Below, in pieces: positions 36,010 through 43,593 of a stretch of DNA of 64,000 nt. Origin of the DNA: Herbiconiux oxytropis (GTDB taxonomy: Bacteria; Actinomycetota; Actinomycetes; Actinomycetales; Microbacteriaceae); contig NZ_JANLCK010000004.1 in assembly GCF_024979315.1 (NCBI RefSeq), positions 124,001 through 188,000 of the forward strand. The letters run 5' to 3'. Below the pieces are notes generated by a model that saw nothing but the letters and a program-made list of their open reading frames with translations, searched no databases and was not told the DNA's origin. Numbering within the stretch: position 1 is the stretch's first letter; every line of letters starts with the position of its first letter. A program made the translations under genes and the position numbers.

Positions 36010-36825
36010 TCACTGCGTGACCACGAAATCCCAGGGGTCGGTGCGGAGGTCGCTGACGGTGAACTCGACGCCCGGCAGCGCTTCGGCGAGAGCAAGGGCC
36101 GCGCCGTCGAGCCACAGCCACTCGCTCGCCCAGTGCGAGACGTCGATGAGGGCGGGGCCGCCTGCGTGCAGGCTCTGCTCGCGCGACTCGGAGGCGGGGT
36201 GGTGGCGGAGGTCGGAGGTGATGTAGAGGTCGGCCGCGCGCACCGCCGGGTGCTCGAGCAGCGAGTCGCCGGCACCGCCGCAGAGGGCGATCGTGGAGAC
36301 CGGCTGGTCGTACTCTCCCGACACCCGCACGCCGCCCGCGGTGGCGGGCAGGATCTCGCCGAGGGCGAGGGCCACCCTGCCGAGCGTGCTGGGGGCGGGC
36401 AGCCGGCCGACCCGGCCGAGTCCCGTCCCGGGGCGGGCGCCGGGCTCGAGGGGGGTCTGCTCCAACAGTCCGAGGCGGTTCGCGAGGGCCGAGGAGGTGC
36501 CGTCGTCGACGATGTCGGCGTTGGTGTGCGCGGCGATGAGGCCGCAACGGGCCCGGATGAGCTTCGCGAGCAAGGAGCCCTTGAACCCGGACTCGGCGAT
36601 GGTGGTGACGCCCCGGAGCAGCAGCGGGTGGTGCACGAGCAGCGCGTCGCAGCCCTCGTCGACGGCCTGGTCGACCGTGGCGGCCACGGCATCGACCGCC
36701 AGCAGCACGCGCCGCACGGTGTCGTCGCCCGCGCCGGTGACGGGGCCGGGCGCATCCCACGACTCGGCGAACTCGGTCGGCCAGAGACGCTCGACGGCGG
36801 CGTGGAGATCGGAGAGCGTGGTCAC
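36010..36825 (-). CDS. Nif3-like dinuclear metal center protein
   Basis: 271-aa Nif3 family protein (GTP cyclohydrolase 1 type 2 / NIF3). The metal-site motifs are ALLVHHPLLLRG (about 62-73), AAHTNADIVDDG (about 97-108) and the C-terminal region ALIDVSHWASE (about 220). The fold is common and the function poorly defined. The GTG start lies 6 nt behind TAGTCT, the leaderless pattern. The zinc-ribbon-like gene follows on the same strand. Confidence 0.9.
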   Translation of the reverse strand: MTTLSDLHAAVERLWPTEFAESWDAPGPVTGAGDDTVRRVLLAVDAVAATVDQAVDEGCDALLVHHPLLLRGVTTIAESGFKGSLLAKLIRARCGLIAAHTNADIVDDGTSSALANRLGLLEQTPLEPGARPGTGLGRVGRLPAPSTLGRVALALGEILPATAGGVRVSGEYDQPVSTIALCGGAGDSLLEHPAVRAADLYITSDLRHHPASESREQSLHAGGPALIDVSHWASEWLWLDGAALALAEALPGVEFTVSDLRTDPWDFVVTQ

Positions 36826-36831
36826 CCGACC

Positions 36832-36837
36832 AGACTA
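36832..36837 (-). promoter_or_regulatory. -10 element of the Nif3-like gene inside the upstream stop codon
   Basis: TAGTCT on the reverse strand is followed by 6 nt and the GTG at 36825. Its first three bases are the TAG stop of the upstream SDR gene. Confidence 0.5.
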
Positions 36838-37689
36838 GTCGGCGGGGAGGCCGACCACCTCGGCCGCGCGGTCCCAGAGGGCACGCTGCAACGTGGCATC
36901 CGTCGCCTGTTTCGCCGTGCGGCCGTGCGGCTTCAGCCGGTCGAAGTAGGCGCCGGAGTCGGTCGGCACGGGCGACGCCTCGGCCAGCGCGATGAGAGGC
37001 GTCGCCCCCACCTCGGCGGTGATCCCCCAGCGGCTCCCGGTGAGGGCGTTGCCGAGCTTGATGAGCGGTGAGGTGGCGCCGAAACCGGTGTTCACGGCAC
37101 CCGGATGCACGGAGAAGGCCTCGATGCCGGCCGGCGCGCCGCGGCGGGCGAGCTCCTTCGTGAAGAGGATGGCGGCGAGCTTGGCAGTGCCGTACGCGCG
37201 CCAGCCGCCTCGCCAGGGATGGTGCGCGTAGTCGAGGTCGTCGATATCGATGCGGCCCCAGCGGTTGGCGACGCTCGCCGTGGTGACCACCCGCCCGCGA
37301 CCCGGTTCCCCGGTGGCCGCCGCGCGCTCGAGCTCCGGCAAGAGGAGGCGGGTCAGCAGGTAGTGCGAGTAGAGGTTCGTCTGGATCGTGGCGTCGTGGC
37401 CATCGACCGTGAGGGTGCGCTCCGAGATGAGGCCGCCGGCGTTGTTGAGGAGCACGTCGATGCTGTCGGTGCGCTCCTGGAGCGCCGCGGCGAGCCCGCG
37501 CACCTCGGCGAACGAGGCGAAGTCGGCCACGAGCGCTTCGGCGCCGAGCTCGTCGGCAACGCTGCGCGTGCGTTCGGGGTTCCGGCCGACCACGATGACG
37601 CGCTCCCCCGCTTCGGCGAAGTGACGGGCGGTCACGGTGCCGATGCCCGAGCTGGCTCCGGTGATGACGATCGTGCGCTGCTGACTCAT
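36835..37689 (-). CDS. SDR family oxidoreductase
   Basis: 284-aa short-chain dehydrogenase of the retinol-dehydrogenase-like type. The cofactor motif is TGASSGIG (10-17), with NNAGG at 82-86 and the catalytic Y166GTAK170. Substrate unknown. The start MSQQRTIVI was chosen because it directly precedes the Rossmann fold and lies 7 nt behind a TAGGCT hexamer (37697-37702); GGGAGG in the gap could also act as a ribosome binding site. Confidence 0.9.
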   Translation of the reverse strand: MSQQRTIVITGASSGIGTVTARHFAEAGERVIVVGRNPERTRSVADELGAEALVADFASFAEVRGLAAALQERTDSIDVLLNNAGGLISERTLTVDGHDATIQTNLYSHYLLTRLLLPELERAAATGEPGRGRVVTTASVANRWGRIDIDDLDYAHHPWRGGWRAYGTAKLAAILFTKELARRGAPAGIEAFSVHPGAVNTGFGATSPLIKLGNALTGSRWGITAEVGATPLIALAEASPVPTDSGAYFDRLKPHGRTAKQATDATLQRALWDRAAEVVGLPAD

Positions 37690-37818
37690 CCTCCCGAGCC
37701 TAGGCCGCATCAGGGCATCCGGGGCGTGGCCCTCCCGGGACGAGGCGGACCGGCCTACAGTGAAGAGCGCAAGGCCGCACCGCCGACGGCACGGCCGCCC
37801 CGACGGAAGGACCGCCCC

Positions 37819-38109
37819 ATGGCACTCGAACTCGACGAGACCACCCTCGATCACCGCGACAACGTCTACACCCTCACCGGTGGCGCGCCCTCGTGGGCGA
37901 TCACCCGCGACGGCGTCACCCTGGGCCACCTGGTCATCAAGTCGCCCGCCGGTGAGGAGGGCGAGCCCGTCTACGAGATCCGCACCGTAGAGGGCACGCC
38001 GGGCAACCTCTTCGGCACCGACTGGGAGCAGATCGTGAAGGCGCACCTCAACGACGCCGATCCCGCCATCGCCGCCCCCTACTCCGGCGAGTCCGGCGCC
38101 TCCCAGTAA
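37819..38109 (+). CDS. conserved small hypothetical protein
   Basis: 96-aa acidic protein I do not recognise. It is soluble with no signal or membrane segment and no cysteine. The sequence alternates short beta-like stretches (NVYTLTGG, SWAITRDGVTLGHLVIKS, PVYEIRTVEG), suggesting a small beta-rich domain. CGGAAGG lies 8 nt before the ATG. It stands alone between divergent (SDR) and convergent (secA2) neighbours. Codon use is like its neighbours, supporting it as a real gene. Confidence 0.7.
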   Translation: MALELDETTLDHRDNVYTLTGGAPSWAITRDGVTLGHLVIKSPAGEEGEPVYEIRTVEGTPGNLFGTDWEQIVKAHLNDADPAIAAPYSGESGASQ

Positions 38110-38138
38110 CCCACCTCACACAGCAGTCCGGCCCGGGT

Positions 38139-40460
38139 TCAGTGCAGGAAGCGCCGGAGGGACGTGGTGGCGCGGTTCCACAGCCGATTCTCCGGTGAGC
38201 CGAACGGATCCTCCGACACCATGTAGGTCCAGGTGGAGCCGGGGCGGAGGAACCGCAGCACCGCACCGTCGATGTCGTGCGCGGCCACCGCCTTGGCGAG
38301 GGTCGAGCCGATCCCGGATGCCACGGCTGGCAGGAAGGCCGCGAACTCCTGCTGTGCGATCTTCACGAATTCGTCGTGCGGGCTGTCTCGCCCCAGGGAG
38401 CGCAGATGGATGCCCTCCCGGGCCTCCGCGAGGAGCGCCGCGTGCCGGCACCACGACTCGTCGAGGTGGAACAGGGCCACCCGGCTGGCGAAGGCGTCGG
38501 CCGCCGACTCGCCGAACTCCCGCTCCAGCGTCTCGAGGTCGGCTGCAGATGCAGCGGTGAGCAGGATGCCGGCATCAGGTGCACGAAGGCCCTGTTCGAG
38601 CACCTCGGTGCGCAGGCGCAACACCGCCGCGCGCTGCCGTGCCGGCGTCTCGGCGAAGCGGAGGGTGGCGGCGCGCTGCTGCTCGCGCGAGACCTCGCTC
38701 ATCCGCTGGGCGTGGCCGAGGATGCCGGCGGCCCGGTCGAGGCCACCGGACCGGACGGCGGCGGAGTGCTCGTCGGACACGAGCTCGAGGTTCGTCTGCA
38801 CCACCGCGTCGTCGAGGCTCGCGAAGAAGCTCGTCGAACCGGGATCGCCCTGCCGGCCGGCGCGCCCGCGGAGCTGGTCGTCGAGCCGGCCGTTGTCGTA
38901 GCGCTCGGCGCCGATCACGCAGAGGCCGCCGAGCGCTGTGACCCGGTCGCGGTCGCCCTCATCGGCACCCCCGAGCCGGATGTCGGTGCCACGGCCGGCC
39001 ATCTGGGTCGAGATCGTGACCCGGCCGAACTCACCCGCCCGCGCGATGATCGCTGCTTCCTCCGCGTCGTTCCTGGCATTGAGCACGGCCGTGGCCACGC
39101 CGGCACGCCCGAGGTCGTCGGCGAGCTGTTCCGACGCCGCGACACTGGCCGTGCCGACGAGCACAGGGCGGCCCGTCGCATGTTCCGAGCTGATGTGCTC
39201 GAGCAGGGCCGCGTGCTTCTCGTCGCGGGTGCGGAAGAGGCGATCGGGGTGGTCGATGCGGCGCGAGGGCAGTCGGGAGCCGATCTCGCCGGTCGTGAAC
39301 CCGTAGCCCTCCGCCAGGAGCGGCGCCACGGCCAGTGCCGTGCCGCTCATGCCGCACACCGTGCGGTGGGATGTGATGAGCGCACTCACGGTGATCGAGT
39401 CCAGGACCTCGCTCACGGCGCTCGGCCGAAGGCCCTCCTTCACCTCGATGGCCTCGTGCAGCCCGTCCGGCCAGCGCTGCGCGACCGCCACCCGGCCCCG
39501 TGCAGCGCTGATCAGCTCGAGTCGACCCTCGCGCACCAGGTAGTCCACATCCCGCTGCACGAGCGCCCGGGCGTGCAGCGCGATGTTCACGGCGGTCAGG
39601 TGGTCGTGCGCGGCCGAGTCGAAGAGATTCGCCACGCCGAGTCGGCGTTCCACCTCGGTCGTGCCCGCCTCCGTGAGCGAGACGTTGAGACGATCGGTGT
39701 CGACCTCGAAGTGCTCGTGCTCCTCGAGCTCCGCCACCGCGGCCGCGATGCGCGGCGAGTCGATGCGGTGCTCGCCCTCGGCGGTGGCCGCGGCCAGCAC
39801 GAGCGGGGTGCTCGCTTCGTCGATGAGAACCGCGTCGACCTCGTCGACGATCGCCACATCCGGCCGCACGAGCGGCCCCTCCGCGCGCTCGACGCGGAAC
39901 CGGTCTCGGAGCGTGTCGAAACCGAGCTCCGCGGCCGACACGTACACCACGTCGGCCGCATAGGCGAGACGCCGCGACTCCTGCTCCTGGTCGGCCGAGA
40001 CCCACCCGACCGTCGCGCCGAAGGCTCCGAAGAGCGGGCCCATCCACTCGGCGTCCCGACGCGCGAGGTAGTCGTTCACCGAGATCACGTGCACCCGTCG
40101 GCCCTGCAGCACGAAGCCGACGGCTGCGATCGCGCCGGCAAGCGTCTTCCCTTCTCCCGTGGCCAGCTGCACCCCGTGGCCGCCGAGCAGGGCGAGGGCC
40201 GCGATCAGCTGCGTGGAGAACGGTCGCTGTCCGAGAGTGCGCGCACTCGACTGACCGGCCACGCGGCAGAAGAGCCTCAGCTCGTCGTCGCTCCAGCGCC
40301 GCCCGCCCGCCTCCCGCAACGCGGCGACCACGGCCGCGTCGGATGATTCATCAGCGGGCGGCGTCGACGCGACGAGTCGCTCGAAACGATGGAAGCTGGC
40401 GACCCCGCCGATCCCGAGAAAGGCCCGGAGGCGGGTGAGCGAGGGCCCCGAGATGAGCAT
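38139..40460 (-). CDS. secA2: accessory Sec translocase ATPase SecA2
   Basis: 773-aa SecA-family ATPase, shorter than housekeeping SecA (about 850-950). The Walker A motif is ATGEGKT (100-106), the DEAD-like box is DEVD (206-209), and the second RecA domain has QMAGRGTDIRLGG and GRAGRQGD. It lacks the C-terminal SecB/zinc-binding tail, as SecA2 proteins do. No secY2 or accessory Sec glycosylation genes are near, so it is a solo SecA2 that would work with the general SecYEG. Its cargo is unknown. The tRNA-Val gene lies 31 bp upstream. Confidence 0.88.
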   Translation of the reverse strand: MLISGPSLTRLRAFLGIGGVASFHRFERLVASTPPADESSDAAVVAALREAGGRRWSDDELRLFCRVAGQSSARTLGQRPFSTQLIAALALLGGHGVQLATGEGKTLAGAIAAVGFVLQGRRVHVISVNDYLARRDAEWMGPLFGAFGATVGWVSADQEQESRRLAYAADVVYVSAAELGFDTLRDRFRVERAEGPLVRPDVAIVDEVDAVLIDEASTPLVLAAATAEGEHRIDSPRIAAAVAELEEHEHFEVDTDRLNVSLTEAGTTEVERRLGVANLFDSAAHDHLTAVNIALHARALVQRDVDYLVREGRLELISAARGRVAVAQRWPDGLHEAIEVKEGLRPSAVSEVLDSITVSALITSHRTVCGMSGTALAVAPLLAEGYGFTTGEIGSRLPSRRIDHPDRLFRTRDEKHAALLEHISSEHATGRPVLVGTASVAASEQLADDLGRAGVATAVLNARNDAEEAAIIARAGEFGRVTISTQMAGRGTDIRLGGADEGDRDRVTALGGLCVIGAERYDNGRLDDQLRGRAGRQGDPGSTSFFASLDDAVVQTNLELVSDEHSAAVRSGGLDRAAGILGHAQRMSEVSREQQRAATLRFAETPARQRAAVLRLRTEVLEQGLRAPDAGILLTAASAADLETLEREFGESAADAFASRVALFHLDESWCRHAALLAEAREGIHLRSLGRDSPHDEFVKIAQQEFAAFLPAVASGIGSTLAKAVAAHDIDGAVLRFLRPGSTWTYMVSEDPFGSPENRLWNRATTSLRRFLH

Positions 40461-40491
40461 GGGTCATCTTACAACGCGACGCGCCGAGGAG

Positions 40492-40564
40492 TGGGCCCTA
40501 CCGGGATCGAACCGATGACATCCACGGTGTAAACGTGGCGCTCTACCAGCTGAGCTAAAGGCCC
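40492..40564 (-). tRNA. tRNA-Val (anticodon TAC)
   Basis: The reverse strand folds as a full cloverleaf. The acceptor is GGGCCTT with AGGGCCC (one G-U pair), the anticodon arm is CCACG-TTTACAC-CGTGG with anticodon TAC, and the T arm is ATCGG-TTCGATC-CCGGT. CCA is not encoded. Confidence 0.95.
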
Positions 40565-40598
40565 CCTCGCGCCGAGGCGCCCCAAAAGCATACAGGCC

Positions 40599-40604
40599 TA
40601 GACT
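40599..40604 (+). promoter_or_regulatory. -10 element of the gene at 40611, leaderless pattern
   Basis: TAGACT is followed by 6 nt and the GTG start at 40611. The hexamer and spacing are identical to those of panB. Confidence 0.55.
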
Positions 40605-40610
40605 GCGGAT

Positions 40611-41315
40611 GTGCCTCAGCAGCCCTCCGCCTCCATCCTCGCGGAGCGCGCCCAGGCCGAGCACCGGTGGCCCGCGGCGATCGGGGTCATCGCCATCCTC
40701 GTGAGCTACGCCGTGCTGCCCGACCATCTGTTCGGCGTCATCCGGTACGCGGTGGTCGCCGTGTGCGTGGCGCTGCTGGTGGCCGTGATCGTGATCAATC
40801 CGCACCGGATGGTGAAGCAGACCGCCTGGTCGCGGCGTCTCGGGCTCGTGCTGGTGCTGGTGATCGGCGCCACGAACCAGCTGCTGCTGGTGCTCCTGAT
40901 CTCCCTGCTCGTGCAGAACTCCCAGGACGGCCCGACGCTGCTCCTCGCGGCTCTGCAGATCTGGGTGACCAACGTGATCGGCTTCGCGCTGCTCTACTGG
41001 GAGTTCGATCGCGGCGGCCCGGTCGTGCGCACGCAGCGCTCGCGCGGGCACCTGCCTCCCGCCGACTTCCGGTTCCCCCAGGACGAGGATCACGACGCCT
41101 CCCCCGAAGTCGCCGCCCACTCGTCGAAGTCGAGCAATTGGCTGCCCGGCTTCGTCGACTACTTCTACTTCTCGCTCTCGAACTCGATGGCATTCAGCCC
41201 CACCGACACGATGCCGCTCACGCACCGCGCCAAGCTGTTGATGGGCCTCGAGGCCTTCGCGGGGTTCGTGCTGCTCGCCCTCGTGATCGCGCGCGGCGTC
41301 AGCCTGCTCGGCTGA
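40611..41315 (+). CDS. DUF1345-like multipass membrane protein
   Basis: 234 aa with about five or six membrane helices: about 20-37, 42-62, 75-100, 108-125 and a last one at about 205-230 (LLMGLEAFAGFVLLALVIA). The motif YFSLSNSMAFSPTDTMPL (about 184-201) is typical of DUF1345-type proteins and of ion-channel pore-like segments. Function unknown. GTG start at leaderless spacing. Its stop lies 6 bp before the first of four palindromic sites flanking the satD unit. Confidence 0.75.
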   Translation: MPQQPSASILAERAQAEHRWPAAIGVIAILVSYAVLPDHLFGVIRYAVVAVCVALLVAVIVINPHRMVKQTAWSRRLGLVLVLVIGATNQLLLVLLISLLVQNSQDGPTLLLAALQIWVTNVIGFALLYWEFDRGGPVVRTQRSRGHLPPADFRFPQDEDHDASPEVAAHSSKSSNWLPGFVDYFYFSLSNSMAFSPTDTMPLTHRAKLLMGLEAFAGFVLLALVIARGVSLLG

Positions 41316-41321
41316 TCCCAG

Positions 41322-41371
41322 ATATAAGCTCCCACCTTATATACGCCCTATTATTAGCCCTGAGCTGATAT
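41322..41371. promoter_or_regulatory. downstream pair of sat operators
   Basis: Two 21-bp palindromes with 8-bp arms and a 5-nt spacer: ATATAAGC-N5-CCTTATAT (41322-41342) and TTATTAGC-N5-GCTGATAT (41351-41371). Their centres are 29 bp apart. The second overlaps the last codons and stop of the membrane protein gene. They match the pair in front of satD. Confidence 0.65.
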
Positions 41372-42223
41372 CCAGAGGGCTCCCGCGGCCAGGATCGCGA
41401 GCGACCAGCTCACGAGACTGCCCACGAGGAAGTACTCGGCCTTCGATCCGCCCGGTCCGTCCTGCGAGATCTCGGGAAACCGCACGATGCCCTTGGCGGC
41501 GAGGATGCCCGCCACGATCGGCAGCGCCCCGGCGAGGGTGAGACCGACGATGAGCAGCCGCTCCAGCGGCCCGATGATGCGCCCGCCCCGCAGATCCTCC
41601 ACCACGACGGGGGCCGCCTCGCTCTCGGGAGCGGCCCTCCGCGACCACCAGCGCGCCGCTTCCCGCCGGGCAGGGGCGGCAGACTCCGGAGCGCGCGCCT
41701 CCGCGACCGCTCGGCCGAGTCGAGCCTCCTCCATGGCCGGCCGGAGCGCCGAGCGGACCACGATGTTCGCGCTCTCGACCAGGAACAGCGCCGCGCCGAT
41801 CCCGAGCACCACCGTCGTCGGCGGCAACGCGGCCACGGCTCCCGCCGGTGAGCCTGCGAGAGCGTCGGCGAGGAAGCCCGACAGCCCCGACGGCACGGGA
41901 TCCACGAAGGCGGTGGCGACGAGCGCCACGACGACGACCACCGCGGGGAGTGCCCGGGCCCGCGACACGCGGGACGACCGCGACCGGCGACCGTTCTCGA
42001 CCGACGGCTCGGTCCGGGTGCTGAGAAGCCAGCCCACGCCGAGCAGCAGCGGCACGGCGAGCCACCACGGAGGCACTCCGAGTCCGGTGGCGGCGAGCAC
42101 GAGCGCCGCGGCCCAGACGAGCCCGATCGCCAACACCGTGACGGGCATCGGTGTCTGCCGGAGCCCTGCCCGGATGATGTCGGCCGAGCCGATGACGACC
42201 AGGATGAGCGCACCGACGATCAT
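41354..42223 (-). CDS. multipass membrane protein of the satD unit (DUF3307-like tail)
   Basis: 289 aa with about seven membrane helices (about 1-20, 25-46, 50-66, 90-110, 135-160, 222-245, 262-285) and a cytoplasmic Arg/Glu-rich loop at about 165-215. The end, IVRFPEI followed by AEYFLVGSLVSW, is typical of the membrane proteins paired with SatD in many bacteria (DUF3307-like). Function unknown. Its ATG overlaps the satD stop (ATGA), so the two are co-translated. Confidence 0.8.
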   Translation of the reverse strand: MIVGALILVVIGSADIIRAGLRQTPMPVTVLAIGLVWAAALVLAATGLGVPPWWLAVPLLLGVGWLLSTRTEPSVENGRRSRSSRVSRARALPAVVVVVALVATAFVDPVPSGLSGFLADALAGSPAGAVAALPPTTVVLGIGAALFLVESANIVVRSALRPAMEEARLGRAVAEARAPESAAPARREAARWWSRRAAPESEAAPVVVEDLRGGRIIGPLERLLIVGLTLAGALPIVAGILAAKGIVRFPEISQDGPGGSKAEYFLVGSLVSWSLAILAAGALWISAQG

Positions 42224-42858
42224 GACAGCTCCTTCAGCTGCGCCACCGCGGCCAGCAGGTTCATGCCTCCAGAGCGACGGAGGGCCTGGGACACGGCGCC
42301 CTGCGAGATCCCCTCGATCTCGGCGAGCTCGCTCTGCACCCGTCCGCTCATGGTGCCGAAGGTGAGGCGGCGGGCCCGCTCGCTCATGGCGCCGACGACG
42401 TGGTCTCGAGCGAGGAGGTACGCGTTCACGGTGGCCTCCAGCGCCTCGTCACCCGGCCCGGCGCGGAACCAGCCCCGCAGGCTCGGTGTGCGCGAATCCT
42501 CCCGGTCGTGGGCCTCGTCGATGGCCTCCCGCGCGCGCCACCAGCCCGAGCCGTCCTGGATCGGGCCCGACGCTCCCGCGCCCACCTCATTGACCTCGCC
42601 GAGGCCCAGTCCGAACCGGCAGTCGACTCCCTCCGGGAGGGCGAGCCGGGCCGCGAGCGTCGCCTCGAGGGCGATCCCGACCGACGGGTACACCGCCTGG
42701 AACTCGTCACCCACCGTGGCGCGGATCGGCGATCCGACCGCGATGAGCTCGTCGACCTCGGCGAAGGCGCCCTGGATTCCCGCTTGGACCACCGGACGGT
42801 CGACCATCGTGCGGGATCCGACGATGTCGACGATCACGGCCACGCTCTGACCACTCAT
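42220..42858 (-). CDS. satD: SatD family protein
   Basis: 212-aa SatD family protein; the family is named after a streptococcal secretion and acid tolerance gene and has no established biochemical role. The N-terminal domain contains VIVDIVGSR (8-16) and TVGDEFQAVYP (48-58), then ALEATLAARL and RFGLGLGEV. This order resembles class III nucleotide cyclase or GGDEF-type folds. The C-terminal about 50 residues (SELAEIEGISQGAVSQALRR) form a helix-turn-helix. TAGGCT lies 7 nt before the ATG. One operator covers that hexamer and a second covers the -35 region, so autoregulation is likely. Confidence 0.85.
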   Translation of the reverse strand: MSGQSVAVIVDIVGSRTMVDRPVVQAGIQGAFAEVDELIAVGSPIRATVGDEFQAVYPSVGIALEATLAARLALPEGVDCRFGLGLGEVNEVGAGASGPIQDGSGWWRAREAIDEAHDREDSRTPSLRGWFRAGPGDEALEATVNAYLLARDHVVGAMSERARRLTFGTMSGRVQSELAEIEGISQGAVSQALRRSGGMNLLAAVAQLKELS

Positions 42859-42860
42859 GA

Positions 42861-42909
42861 ATATTAGCCTAGCGCTAATAATCGATGAATATAAGCTGTG
42901 GGCTGATAT
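42861..42909 (-). promoter_or_regulatory. satD promoter with a pair of palindromic operators
   Basis: ATATTAGC-N5-GCTAATAA (42861-42881) overlaps the apparent -10 TAGGCT (reverse strand, 42866-42871), and ATATAAGC-N5-GCTGATAT (42889-42909) covers the -35 position. Centres are 28 bp apart. The sequence is strikingly AT-rich against its surroundings. Confidence 0.7.
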
Positions 42910-42912
42910 CGA

Positions 42913-43386
42913 TCAGACGCGCGCGGGGCTGAGGTCCTCGACAGCGGCGCGGTACGCCTCGATCGAGCGGGCCTCACCCGGTGCAGTAATGAAGCTGGCC
43001 CGGATGATCCGGTTCGTGTCGATCAGGAAGGTCGCCCGGTTGGCGAAGCCCTTCTCGTCCAGGAACACCCCGTAGTCCTTCGCCACATCGCCGTGCGGCC
43101 AGAAGTCGGCGACGAGCGTGAAGTCGTACCCCTCCTTCTCGGCCCAGGCGCGGAGCGTGGCCTTCGAGTCGACCGAGATGCCGATGAGCTCGACGTTCGC
43201 ATTCTTGAACATCGAGAGGTTCTCCTCGAGGGCGCAGAGCTCGCTCGTGCAGACGCCCGAGAAGGCGAGGGGGAAGAACACGAGCGCCACGGGCTTCTTG
43301 CCCTGGAACTGACTCAGGCGAATCCGCTCGCCGTACTGATTGGGGAGATCGAAATCGGGAGCGAGAGTGTCGTTCTCCAAAGCCAT
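42913..43386 (-). CDS. peroxiredoxin (AhpE-like)
   Basis: 157-aa thioredoxin-fold peroxiredoxin. The peroxidatic cysteine is Cys46 in FSGVCTSEL, with a second cysteine at 51. The stretch FFPLAFSGVC is typical of the AhpE group of actinobacteria. It reduces peroxides in the cytoplasm; the reductant is unknown. GGAAAGGAAG precedes the ATG. It is divergent from aceE. Its stop lies 3 bp beyond the upstream satD operator, so satD is the next gene on the strand. Confidence 0.92.
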   Translation of the reverse strand: MALENDTLAPDFDLPNQYGERIRLSQFQGKKPVALVFFPLAFSGVCTSELCALEENLSMFKNANVELIGISVDSKATLRAWAEKEGYDFTLVADFWPHGDVAKDYGVFLDEKGFANRATFLIDTNRIIRASFITAPGEARSIEAYRAAVEDLSPARV

Positions 43387-43593
43387 GAGGCTTCCTTTCC
43401 ACTGCCGGTCGTCGTTCCGGCAAACGCGTCCTCGATACTAGACCCGGCGCGCCGATACACCAAGCAGTCCCGGATCGGCACCGGGCATCGGCGCCGGAAT
43501 AAGTCACTAGGCTGTTCTGTGGCGTTCGGCTCCACTATCCCGGAGCAGGCGCCCGCCACGTAACGATCTGTACACAACAGAAAGAGGTCGCCG

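Noticed and set aside
40492-40564. tRNA-Val as an integration site for a mobile element
   Set aside because: No integrase, no direct repeat of the tRNA 3' end and no atypical genes were found on either side.
43403-43422. TGCCGG-N8-CCGGCA inverted repeat before the peroxiredoxin gene
   Set aside because: Short GC-rich arms are expected by chance in this composition, and no regulator or second site supports it.
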